Assembly: GCA_963717385.1 (NCBI GenBank)
Contig: CAVQWE010000012.1
Coordinates: forward strand, 104,868 to 168,867
From: Sva-07 sp963717385
Lineage (GTDB): Bacteria; Actinomycetota; Acidimicrobiia; Acidimicrobiales; Ilumatobacteraceae
Direction: 5' to 3'
Length of the DNA stretch: 64,000 bases
The position numbers and the translations under genes were made by a program. Every line of letters starts with the position of its first letter. The first letter of the stretch is position 1. The notes under the pieces are model-generated. The model did not search any database and was not told where the DNA came from. It saw only the letters and a list, made by a program, of their open reading frames with translations. This document shows positions 17,241-26,042 of the stretch, in pieces.

Positions 17241-17672
17241 TCAGGACAGGATCGTCGAGAGGTCTTTGGTGGCGAGATAGATCAAGAATCCGATGATGAT
17301 CGTGCCGAAGATCGTGTAGTGCCAGCGCTTCGAGTGGTTCGCCCGCCAGAACCTGCGGATGCTGTACACGATCGACACCATGGCCAGCAGACCGATGATG
17401 AGACCGATGTAGGGCCCGACGCCGCGGGCGATGCCGACCGCTGGCAGCACGAACGGGAACACGACGTACATCAACATGCACCGGCAGGTGCTGATGAACA
17501 GCGACTTCTGGAACGCAGAGCGGGCCTCATCGGCGGTGGCGGTCTGACCCTCGGGCAGTCGCAGCAGGCGCCGCATGAAGCGGTCGGCTGACGACGGTGC
17601 CACGGCGGGTGCCGGCGCCGAAGTGGCGGGTGTCGCGGTGTCGATCGGGGGTTGGTCGGCGGTGGTGCTCAT
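17241..17672 (-). CDS. Small integral membrane protein, unknown function
   Basis: Protein of 143 residues. The N-terminus is Pro/Ala/Thr-rich, followed by an amphipathic stretch (ADRFMRRLLRLPEGQT) and three hydrophobic helices (CMLMYVVFPFVLPAVGIA, YIGLIIGLLAMVSIVYSI, YTIFGTIIIGFLIYLAT). I recognise no family with certainty; similar proteins occur widely in actinobacteria. The ATG at 17672 overlaps the HAD phosphatase stop by four bases, so it is co-translated with that gene. Function unknown. Confidence 0.75.
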   Translation of the reverse strand: MSTTADQPPIDTATPATSAPAPAVAPSSADRFMRRLLRLPEGQTATADEARSAFQKSLFISTCRCMLMYVVFPFVLPAVGIARGVGPYIGLIIGLLAMVSIVYSIRRFWRANHSKRWHYTIFGTIIIGFLIYLATKDLSTILS

Positions 17673-18358
17673 GGCCGCACTGAACGGTACGTGGCGGCGA
17701 CGGCTCCGGCAACTTCGCGGGGATGGTCGGCGATGTGAGCGGCTCCGGCGGTGACGAGTTCGGTGGTGGATCCGAACCCCCACGTGACACCGATGCAGTC
17801 GATGCCGTTGAAGTGGGCGCCCTCGACATCGTGATCGCGGTCGCCGACCATGACGACCCGCGCCAGGTCGTTTGGGCTGAGGTTGAGTTCGATCAGTGCG
17901 TAGTTGATCACTTCGGCCTTGCTGCGGCGGCCCGAACCGAACGTGACGCTCGCCCCGGCTTGCACCGTGAAGTAGTCGGTCAGGCCGAAGTGCTCGACGA
18001 TCCGTTTCGCTGTCGGTTCCGGCTTCGCCGTGGCGAGCGAGAGCCTGTGGCCGGCGGCTGCGAGTTCGTCGAGCATCTCGGCGATGCCCGGATAGACGGT
18101 GTTCTCGAACAGCCCGACGTCCCCGTACCGTTCGCCGTAGGCCCCGACCACTCGCTCGACCTCGTCGACCGGGATGCCGAGCGTTGGGAGGCTGACCTCG
18201 AACGGGGGCCCGATGACGCTGCGGACCTGTTCGTCGGTCGGCGGTTCGTAGCCGCACACGTTGAACGCGTGCTGCAGCGAGCGGGCGATGCCGGGCGACG
18301 AGTCGGAGATCGTGCCGTCGAGGTCGAGCAGGACGTGGGTGGCGCCGTTCGTCGTCAC
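17669..18358 (-). CDS. HAD family hydrolase, phosphoglycolate-phosphatase-like
   Basis: Protein of 229 residues. Motif I is LLDLDGTISDSSPGIARS (nucleophile Asp), motif II LSLATAKPEP, and the C-terminal acidic pair VVMVGDRDHDVEGA, with an alpha-helical cap between, as in the Gph/PgmB group. It should dephosphorylate a small phosphate ester; the substrate is not visible. GTG 18358 overlaps the TrkA-channel stop by GTGA, and its own stop overlaps the next gene, so channel, phosphatase and membrane protein form one coupled unit. Confidence 0.88.
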   Translation of the reverse strand: MTTNGATHVLLDLDGTISDSSPGIARSLQHAFNVCGYEPPTDEQVRSVIGPPFEVSLPTLGIPVDEVERVVGAYGERYGDVGLFENTVYPGIAEMLDELAAAGHRLSLATAKPEPTAKRIVEHFGLTDYFTVQAGASVTFGSGRRSKAEVINYALIELNLSPNDLARVVMVGDRDHDVEGAHFNGIDCIGVTWGFGSTTELVTAGAAHIADHPREVAGAVAATYRSVRP

Positions 18359-19353
18359 AGCGTTCGTCGCGCCAGTTCTTCGAGGCGTCGGAAATCGTCG
18401 TCGTTGCCGACAGCGATCAGCACTTGATGGGGTTCGATCACGATGTCGGGGTCGGGGTTGGTGGTGAAGCTGCCGTCGACGCGGCGCAATGCGAGCACCA
18501 AGATGCCGGCCCGACGGCGCAGGTCGGCGTCGCGCAGCGTGGTGCCGGCGAGATGCGAACCTTCGGGGACGTCGTATTCCTGCATCCGGAACTCGAGCGA
18601 CCGTTCGTGCATGACGACATCGATGAACTCGGCGACGTGCGGCCGGGCAACGAACGACGCCATGCGTGCCGCGCCCAGTTCCTGTGGGTTGACGACGCGG
18701 TCGGCGCCGGCGTTGGCGAGCTTCGGCACGCTCTCTTCCTGGCGGGCGCGAGCGACGATGAACAGGTCGGGCACGATGGCGCGAGCCGACAGCGTGACGA
18801 ACAGGTTCTCGGCGTCGCCTTCGAGCGCGGCGATCAGCGCGCTGGCTCGATCGATGCCCGCTGCTCGCAACGTCGAGTCGAGCGTGGCATCGCCGACCAC
18901 GGTGGGGAACGACACGTCGGCCACCCGGTCGGGGTCGACGTCGACCACGACGACGGAGTGCCCTGCGCCGATGAGGTCGTCGGCGACTGCTCTCCCGACG
19001 CGGCCCCAACCACACACCACGGTGTGCCCGGACAACTTGTTGATCTCACGGTCCATCATGCGCCTTCCGACGAAGTCTCGTAATTGGCCTTCCACGACGA
19101 CTTGCACCGCCAGGGTGAACGTGTACAGCACCGTCGACACGCCGGTGATGATGATGGCGATCGTGAACCATTGTTCGAGGTTGTTGAAGTCGTGGAGTTC
19201 GCGGAACCCCACCGTGGTGATCGTCGTGACGGTCTGGTACGTCGCATCGGTGAAGCTCAACCCGAACAGCCAGTAGCCGATCGTGCCGACCACGCCGACG
19301 GCTATCACCATCGCGACGGCGCGTTGCAGTCGGCCGATCGCGGTGTAGTTCAC
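18355..19353 (-). CDS. Two-TM potassium channel with TrkA-N and TrkA-C domains
   Basis: Protein of 332 residues. Two membrane helices (AVAMVIAVGVVGTIGYWLFG and FTIAIIITGVSTVLYTFTL) flank a pore loop with the filter TTVGFRE. The RCK/TrkA-N domain begins HTVVCGWGRVGRAVADDL (GxGxxG nucleotide loop) and ends before a TrkA-C domain (residues about 240-325). It is a ligand-gated K+ channel of the MthK-like type. GTG 19353 follows a TACCGT box by seven bases, so it starts its own leaderless transcript. It lies between coxL-HD and coxS, with no known link to the hydroxylase. Confidence 0.9.
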   Translation of the reverse strand: MNYTAIGRLQRAVAMVIAVGVVGTIGYWLFGLSFTDATYQTVTTITTVGFRELHDFNNLEQWFTIAIIITGVSTVLYTFTLAVQVVVEGQLRDFVGRRMMDREINKLSGHTVVCGWGRVGRAVADDLIGAGHSVVVVDVDPDRVADVSFPTVVGDATLDSTLRAAGIDRASALIAALEGDAENLFVTLSARAIVPDLFIVARARQEESVPKLANAGADRVVNPQELGAARMASFVARPHVAEFIDVVMHERSLEFRMQEYDVPEGSHLAGTTLRDADLRRRAGILVLALRRVDGSFTTNPDPDIVIEPHQVLIAVGNDDDFRRLEELARRTL

Positions 19354-19360
19354 TGCGCCG

Positions 19361-19366
19361 ACGGTA
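19361..19366 (-). promoter_or_regulatory. Putative -10 box (TACCGT) of the K+ channel gene
   Basis: Minus-strand TACCGT ends seven bases before GTG 19353, with no SD between. Confidence 0.5.
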
Positions 19367-19428
19367 GCCCGCGGCGGGGCCGTGGCACCGGTTCGCTGCG
19401 CACCGAGGTGCGTGCGGCGCGTGCTGGT

Positions 19429-19986
19429 TCAGCGTCCGTGGAGGATCTCGCGGATCAACGGTTCGTAGTGCTCGAGCGGGTTGCTGACGTAGTCGGCGTC
19501 GAAGGCCGTCTGGTCGTACTTGGCACAGAACTCTTCGGTGTAGTCGAAGTACGGCGAGTCGCGGTGTTGTTCACGAGCGTTCTTGTCCAGGCCGATGTAG
19601 TCCCAGAAGTAGTAGCCCTGGAACTCGCCGTGGTGCTTGACCATGAAATGGTTGGCCTCGGACACGAACGGTTTGAGGATGCCTGCCGCGATGTCGGGGT
19701 GGCTGTAGGGGCTGAGCGTGTCGCCGATGTCGTGCAGCAACGCACACAGCACGTACTCGTTGTCGCGCCCGTCGTTCTCGGCGTGTGTGGCGGTCTGCAA
19801 ACTGTGCTCGAGACGGTTGACCGGGAAGCCACCGTGGTCGAACTCGAGCGCTCGCATCAGGTCGATGACGCGCTCGGCCACGTGCGACTGCGTGATCTGC
19901 AACTGCGGGGCGATGATCGCCCAGTCCTCGGCGGTCGATTCCTCGAACGTCTTGAACGAGGTGCGTGGATGCTCGGTGGTGGTCAT
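19429..19986 (-). CDS. HD-domain protein, PhnZ/MIOX-like (possible di-iron oxygenase)
   Basis: Protein of 185 residues. Metal ligands of an HD fold are visible: NRLEHSLQTATHA, ALLHDIGDTLSP and FMVKHHGEFQGYY, then FCAKYDQTAFDADY near the C-terminus. The EHSLQ motif and the late Asp in KYDQ fit the PhnZ/MIOX branch of the HD superfamily, whose members are mixed-valent di-iron oxygenases, more than HD phosphodiesterases. The ATG at 19986 overlaps the coxL stop by four bases, so it is translated with the large hydroxylase subunit. A shared catabolic pathway is inferred; the substrate is unknown. Confidence 0.75.
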   Translation of the reverse strand: MTTTEHPRTSFKTFEESTAEDWAIIAPQLQITQSHVAERVIDLMRALEFDHGGFPVNRLEHSLQTATHAENDGRDNEYVLCALLHDIGDTLSPYSHPDIAAGILKPFVSEANHFMVKHHGEFQGYYFWDYIGLDKNAREQHRDSPYFDYTEEFCAKYDQTAFDADYVSNPLEHYEPLIREILHGR

Positions 19987-22282
19987 GGCGTCTCCTGTGC
20001 GGATTGGATGGCTCGCCACACCTTTTCGGCGGTGGCGGGCATGTCGATGTGTCGCACGCCGAGGTGGCTGAGGGCGTCGATCACGGCCGACTGCACTGCC
20101 GGCGTCGAGCCGATCGTGCCGGACTCGCCGATGCCCTTGGCGCCGAGCGGGTTGACGAAGGTCGGGGTTTCCATGTGGATGACCTCGAAACTCGGCAGTT
20201 CGGTGGCCGAGATCATGCCGTAGTCGGCGAGGTTCGAGGTGATGGGGTTGCCGTCTTCGTCGTAGCGAACCTCTTCGAGCAGCGCCTGCGCGGAGCCCTG
20301 GGCGATGCCGCCGTGGATCTGGCCGTCGAGCAGCATCGGGTTGACCACACGGCCAGCGTCGTCGCAGGCGATCTGACGCAGGTGCTTGACCTGACCGGTG
20401 CCGGCGTCGACCTCGACCACCGACACGTGAGCGCCGAACGGGAATGTTGCCTGGCCGGCGTCGAAGCGGGTGTCGATCGTGAGGTCGTCGCCCTGGCCCT
20501 TGGCGGCCACGGCGAGGTCGGCCCACGTCTTGGCCACCGCTGGGGTGCCGGCGACGTGGAACGCGCCGTTGTCCTTGTCGAGCACGATGTCGGCCTCGTC
20601 GGCTTCGAGCAGCGTGGCGGCCAGTTTCTGGGCCTTCTCGACGAGTTCGATCGAGGCCTGGTTGACCGCCACGCCGCCCTGTTGCAACGAACGCGAGCCC
20701 ATCGTTCCGCCGCCCTCGGGCACCAGATCGGTGTCACCCCAGATCAGGGTGATCTCGGTCCATCGGGATGCCGGTCTGGTCGCTGGCGATCATCGACCAC
20801 GACGTGTCGTGACCCTGGCCGTGCGGGCGAGGTGCCGGTGTACACGAGGGCGGAGCCGTCGTCTTGCACTTCGATCTTGGCGGCCTCACCCATCGGGTCG
20901 ACACCACCGGTGATCTCCACGTAGACACTCACGCCGATGCCCAGCAGTTTCTCGTCGCCGGCTTCGCGGCGGCGGGCCTGCTCGGCGCGCAGCTCGGTGT
21001 AGCCGGCAGCCTCGAGCGCTTTGTCGAGTGCTCCTTCGTAATCGCCGACGTCGTAGACGTGGCCGATCGCCGTGGCGTGCGGTTCGAGGAACTTGGGGAT
21101 CAGGTTCATTCGGCGGACCTCGACGGGGTCCTTGCCGAGTTCGGCAGCGAACAGGTCCATCGCCCGCTCGGCCGCGGCGGTGGCTTCGGGACGTCCGGCA
21201 CCGCGGTACGGCACCGTCGGGGTGGTGTTGGTGAGCACGCTCGTGGCCCGGCACTCGACGTTGGCGATGTCGTAGACGGCTTGCACCATCGGGCGCGTCA
21301 TCGCGAAGCCGAGGACGCCGCCGACGTCCATGAAGCCGCCGGCGTCCTGGAACAGATGCAGTTGGTAGTGGGTGACCTTGCCCTCGCGGGTGCCGCCGAT
21401 GGTGACGTACTGCAATTGGGCGCGGCCGTGGCCCAGGTTCATCATCGATTCGCTTCGCGTTTCGCGCCAGCGAACCGGACGCCCGAGCGCCTTGGAGATC
21501 GGGCCGAGCAACATCTCTTCGGGGTAGGTGCCGATCTTGGCGCCGAACGCTCCACCGACGTCCGGGGTGATCACGCGGACCTGGTCGGCTTCGACGCCGT
21601 TCGCGGCGGCGATCGGGATCTTCACGCCCTGGGCGTGCTGGGTGGACAGCCACTGGTGGAGACGACCGTCGACCCAGGTGGCAGCCGAGCCACGCACCTC
21701 CAACGGGCACGGAGCGACTCGCTGGTTGAGGAATCGACCAGAGACGACGACTTCACAGTCGGCGAAGTAGTCGTCGGTCGCTGTGTTCTCGGGCATCCCG
21801 ACCGCGGTGGTGTCGAACACGGCATTCGATCCGGCGGCTTCGTAGATCAACGACTCGGACGCCATCGACGCTTCGATGTCGATCAGCGCGGGAAGGAAGT
21901 CGACGTCGACGAACACCATTTCGGCGGCGTCGGTCGCCTGGGCGAGCGTCTCGGCCACGATCGCCGCGACGGGCTCGCCGACGAAACGCACCTTGTCGCT
22001 GGCGAGCAACGTGCGTGCCACCGCGGGGTTGAAGTTCGACGGAACCGGTTCGAGACCGAGCGACGCAGCGGTGAACACGCCGACGACGCCCGGCATGTCC
22101 TTCGCTCCGTCGATGTCGATCGACAAGATCGTGCCGTGGGCGACCGCAGAGCGCGCGTAGACGACGTGGAGCGCGCCGGTGAGGAGCTCCTCGTGCAGGT
22201 CGTCGACGTACATGCCCCCGGTCGTGAGGAATTTCGGGTCTTCCTTGCGCTGAACTCGGGTCCCCAAGATGCTGCCGGCCAC
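19983..22282 (-). CDS. CoxL-like molybdopterin-binding large subunit, form II type (two frameshifts)
   Basis: Catalytic subunit of a molybdenum hydroxylase, 765 residues after removing single extra bases near 20826 (restoring TSPHGQGHDTSW) and near 20756 (restoring MDRITLIWGDTDLVPEGGG); the corrected length is exactly 766 codons. The active-site loop is VPYRGAGRPEA (about residues 356-366), the form II pattern, not the CSFR loop of true aerobic CO dehydrogenase. The catalytic Glu motif GAKGIGESGTIG is present. Start GTG 22282 has AAGGGGGCACAC upstream. With coxS and coxM it makes a full three-subunit enzyme, although the gene lies 2.9 kb upstream of them. Confidence 0.88.
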
Positions 22283-22320
22283 GTGTGCCCCCTTGTTTGG
22301 TCGGAGTGGTGCTCGCGAAC

Positions 22321-22818
22321 CTAGTCGGCGGCGGGGGCGCTGGACCCAGCCGTGCGCACAGCGAAGATCTGCGAGACCACGTTGTACGGCCAGCCGTCGG
22401 GAAGCGTGGTCGAAAGCGGAGGCAGCGGCAGGATCGTCGAACGTTGGTCGCCCTCTTCGACGAAGCCGATCTCTTCGCGCGCGGCTTCACGGACACCGTC
22501 GTCGGTGCCGAGCCGTTCGACCTCGCCGGCGAGTTGGCCGTTGACCCGTTGCAGCTCGTCGAGTTCGGCTTGGCGCTGGTCGAGCTGTTCGCCCTGATCG
22601 AACCAGGTGCCCAACGGCAAGATGAACACCGCCGCGGCAATCGTGCCGATGACCAACAGTACGAACAGGCCGCTGAACAGGGCGAGTTTCGGCCGTCGGA
22701 AGATCCGCTTCTCGATGGGGATCGGGCGCGTGAAGTCGCCGAGCCGTGATCGTCCGTCGTCGGACGCTGCGGCAGGTTCTTTCGGCCTCGGGATCGAGGT
22801 GGTGCGCGAACGACTCAC
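22321..22818 (-). CDS. ftsB: FtsB/DivIC-type septum formation initiator
   Basis: Protein of 165 residues. A basic cytoplasmic tail is followed by one membrane helix (LALFSGLFVLLVIGTIAAAV, about 46-66) and a coiled coil rich in Leu/Gln/Glu (EQLDQRQAELDELQRVN), then REEIGFVEEGDQ, the conserved end of the DivIC domain. It would join FtsL and FtsQ in the divisome. GTG start at 22818. It follows eno as in most actinobacteria, but the usual next gene DUF501 is 21.5 kb away and coxL begins only 38 bases downstream. Confidence 0.85.
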   Translation of the reverse strand: MSRSRTTSIPRPKEPAAASDDGRSRLGDFTRPIPIEKRIFRRPKLALFSGLFVLLVIGTIAAAVFILPLGTWFDQGEQLDQRQAELDELQRVNGQLAGEVERLGTDDGVREAAREEIGFVEEGDQRSTILPLPPLSTTLPDGWPYNVVSQIFAVRTAGSSAPAAD

Positions 22819-22854
22819 GGCGTCATTCTCGCAGGGGCGGGGTCACGTTTCGTG

Positions 22855-24135
22855 TCAACGCAGCGGAGCGAGGGCGGATCGGCCGCGGTATTCGGCGGTG
22901 TCTCCGAGCTCGGCCTCGATGCGCAGCAACTGGTTGTACTTCGCGACGCGGTCGCTGCGAGCCGGCGCACCGGCCTTGATCTGTCCACAGTTGGTGGCGA
23001 CGGCGAGGTCGGCGATCGTGGAGTCTTCGGTCTCACCGGAGCGGTGGCTGAGCACCGAGGTGTAGCCGTGCCGGGTGGCCAGCTCGACGGTGTCGAGCGT
23101 TTCGGTGAGCGAGCCGATCTGGTTGACCTTGATCAGGATCGAGTTGGCGGCGTTCTTGTCGATGCCGGTCTGCAGGCGCGCCGAGTTGGTGACGAACAGG
23201 TCGTCGCCGACCAGCTGCACCTTGTCGCCGATGGCGGCGTTGAGCGTGGTCCAGCCCTCCCAGTCGTTCTCGTCCATTGCGTCTTCGATCGACACGATCG
23301 GGTAGGCGTCGACCAGGCGCTTCCAGTACTCGGTCATCTCCGACGGTGACAGCACCTTGCCTTCGCCTTCGAGGTGGTAGGCGCCATCACGGAAGATCTC
23401 GCTGGTGGCGGGATCGAGTGCGATGGCGATGTCGTCACCGGGCGTGAATCCGGCTTTCGTGATCGCTTCGACGAGGATCCTGATGGCTTCCTCGTTCGAA
23501 TCGAGGTTCGGTGCGAAGCCGCCCTCGTCGCCCACAGCGGTCGACAGACCTCGTTCGTGGATGATGCCCTTGAGCACGTGGTAGGTCTCGGTGCCCCATC
23601 GCAGCGCCTCGGAGAAGCTCGGTGCGCCGACCGGCATCACCATGAACTCCTGGAGGTCGATCGAGTTGTCGGCGTGCACACCACCGTTGATGACGTTCAT
23701 CATCGGTACGGGCAGCACGTGTGCGTTCGGCCCGCCGAGGTAGGTGTACAGCGGCAGGTCGAGTTCGATGGCGGCCGCCTTCGCGATTGCCAGGCTGGTG
23801 CCGAGGATGGCATTGGCGCCGAGGCGCGACTTGTTGTCGGTGCCGTCGAGGTCGAGCATCACCCGGTCGAGGAATCGTTGGTCGGTGGCGTCGAAGCCTT
23901 CCAACGCGTCGGCGATCTCGTCGTTGACGAACCCGACGGCCTTGAGGACTCCCTTGCCGCCGTAACGGTCGCCGCCGTCGCGCAGCTCGACCGCCTCGTG
24001 CTCGCCGGTCGATGCGCCCGAAGGCACCGCGGCGCGGCCCAATGCGCCCGAATCGAGGAGTACCTCGACCTCTACCGTCGGATTCCCACGGGAATCGAGA
24101 ACTTCGCGGCCGTTGATGCTGAGGATCGCGCTCAT
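22855..24135 (-). CDS. eno: Enolase
   Basis: Protein of 426 residues, the standard length. It converts 2-phosphoglycerate to phosphoenolpyruvate in glycolysis. The start (MSAILSINGREVLDSRGNP) is canonical; SGASTGEHEA, LVGDDLFVTN and the signature SHRSGETEDSTIADL are intact, as is IKAGAPARSDRVAKYN. ATG 24135 follows a TACGTT box by six bases, suggesting leaderless transcription from the gap to the divergent membrane-protein gene. Confidence 0.98.
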   Translation of the reverse strand: MSAILSINGREVLDSRGNPTVEVEVLLDSGALGRAAVPSGASTGEHEAVELRDGGDRYGGKGVLKAVGFVNDEIADALEGFDATDQRFLDRVMLDLDGTDNKSRLGANAILGTSLAIAKAAAIELDLPLYTYLGGPNAHVLPVPMMNVINGGVHADNSIDLQEFMVMPVGAPSFSEALRWGTETYHVLKGIIHERGLSTAVGDEGGFAPNLDSNEEAIRILVEAITKAGFTPGDDIAIALDPATSEIFRDGAYHLEGEGKVLSPSEMTEYWKRLVDAYPIVSIEDAMDENDWEGWTTLNAAIGDKVQLVGDDLFVTNSARLQTGIDKNAANSILIKVNQIGSLTETLDTVELATRHGYTSVLSHRSGETEDSTIADLAVATNCGQIKAGAPARSDRVAKYNQLLRIEAELGDTAEYRGRSALAPLR

Positions 24136-24141
24136 TGCACC

Positions 24142-24147
24142 AACGTA
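24142..24147 (-). promoter_or_regulatory. Putative -10 box (TACGTT) of leaderless eno
   Basis: Minus-strand TACGTT ends six bases before the eno ATG at 24135. Confidence 0.55.
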
Positions 24148-24263
24148 CCGGAGGAATGTCCTGCACTCCGAGAGGCGTTCGACCCGACTTGTCGTGCGTT
24201 GTGGGGTCGGCCGTGACGAGTTTCTGCTCAAGTCGACTCACCTCGGCCGCCGATGAAGGCGAC

Positions 24264-26042
24264 ATGGAACCGTTGGATCCGCGACCGCGGGGCGCAATGT
24301 TGCCGCCGCCGACCGCACCGGTCGCGCCCGGTGCCACGATCACGGCCCAGATGCCGGTGGTCGGATCCGATGCTGACGGGGCGTCGCCGTCTGGCACCAT
24401 CGACGCAGACCCCGCGGCTTCGAGTGGACCATCGTGGACGGCCCCCCGCCCCCGCCTCGGCGGTCCAAAGCGACGGTGACGGCGCGTCCGCCCGCCCCGC
24501 TGCGAGCCATGGCACCCTGGCGGATCGCCGGCGCGGTGGCGCTGACCGCCACGTTCGCGCTCATGGGCTGGCAGGTTCAACGACTGGTCGACGACCAGGC
24601 CTGGTCGACCGGGCTCATGTGGATGTCGGTCGCCACCGGCATCGTCGCTGCGCTCTGTGTGCTCGTCTGGACCTGGATCAGCACCGACAACGCTCGACGT
24701 CTGGTCGAGCCAGCGGTGCGCAGCCAGGTGCCCGATCCGAAGGCCGCGGTGCTGACCTGGATGGTGCCGTTCGGGTTCATCGCGCTCGCAGTGGCGGTTG
24801 TCGCAGTGCTCGGCGCCCAAACCGATCAGGGCGACGACAAGGTGATCTCGGCCCTACCGCTGGGCGTCGCCGTGGTGGCGCTGCTGCTCGCTGTGCCCTT
24901 GACCTACCGACCGCTGAATCACCTCGCCGGGGTGGTTCGCCAGGTCGGCGGCTACTCCGTGCAGCTGGCGCAGTGGATGTGGGTGCCGGTGGTGATGGCG
25001 ATGGTCGGCGTCGCTTCGATCGTGACATTGCGGTTCGCCGGCTTCGACGACGCCGAAGCGGCCAGCACCAGTTCTGCTGACGCCGCAGGCTGGGCGCCGC
25101 TGTGGGTCGTGGCCGTCGTGGCGATCGCCCCCTGCGTGATCGTGGTAGCGCTCGCGTGGCGCGCAGCTGCGTCGGTCGAGGAGGCGATCAACGTCGCAGC
25201 GATCCGCCGCCGGCCCGGTGCCACAGTCGAAGGGAGCGGCGGCGCCGAAACATCGGGCGGCCCGTCGCACGCCGAGCCCGGATCGAACCACACGGATCGA
25301 GCTGGTCCCGGGCGCCGAGATGCTCCGGCTGGTGATGGTGACGTTGGTGGCAGGACTTGCGCTGCTCAGCATCGTCGGAGCGGTTGCCACCACCATGCTC
25401 TGGCTCGACTCGCGTGACACCGGGCTGGTCGCGGCCGAACAGGAGCGAACCTGGGACACCCTCGACGCGCTGCAGGCTGCGTCGACCGGAGCGACGATCG
25501 CGCTCCTCGCTGCGGTGTGTGCGTGGACGTTCGTGATCGTGCTCAACGTGCGCGCGGCCTCGGGTCGGCGCCGCAATCCGATCCTCGCTGCTGTGACGTG
25601 GCCTCTCGCTGCAGGTGCGGTGTGGTGGATCGCGGATCGCATGGTCGTCGACGGATCGATCGGTCGGGTCGTCGTCGGCTTCGCCGCCCAGGCAGCCGTG
25701 CTCGCCGTGCCGTTCCTGGTGCTCGAACGCAGCGCCGAGGCCGTCGAGGCGCGGCATACACCGCTGAGGATCGTGTACTCGCTCGTCGTGGTGCTGTTGG
25801 TTCACGTACAGGGTCTCGGCGGGCTGTCGCGATTGCCCGACTCGGTCACCACCACCGACGTCGGACGACTCGCCGGCTACCTCGCGATCGGTGCGTTGAT
25901 CCTGCTGTGCACCACGCTGTCGGTCACCGAAGCGTGCAGGTCGATGTCGCGGGCATGTCGGTACGAAGCCGATCATCACAACCTGCTCGTCAGCCAACGC
26001 CCGACCGGCACTGCCAGCCGAGAACCGGCGGCCAGCAGATGA
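24264..26042 (+). CDS. Membrane protein with two 6-TM units (one 592-residue gene, or two genes)
   Basis: ATG 24264 opens a Pro-rich cytoplasmic tail; near 24440, in a run of C's, the frame shifts to a first 6-helix unit (helices such as IAGAVALTATFALMGWQV and PLWVVAVVAIAPCVIVVAL, ending VEEAINVAAIRRR). Near 25215 the code returns to the original frame for a second 6-helix unit (MLRLVMVTLVAGLALLSIV ... LAIGALILLCTTLSVTEACRS) that stops at 26042. The start and stop are in the same frame (593 codons), which favours a single gene with two cancelling errors; the alternative is two genes, the second from GTG 25218. Each unit resembles the next gene. Function unknown; DUF4328 is a possible family. 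Confidence 0.6.

Noticed and set aside
19983..22282. CoxL as a true aerobic CO dehydrogenase (form I)
   Set aside because: The active-site loop is PYRGAGR and not the CSFR loop with the copper-binding cysteine.
24264..25417. First membrane unit ending at 25417
   Set aside because: The last 60 codons lose membrane and coding character and overlap the next unit by 200 bases; a frame change near 25215 explains both.
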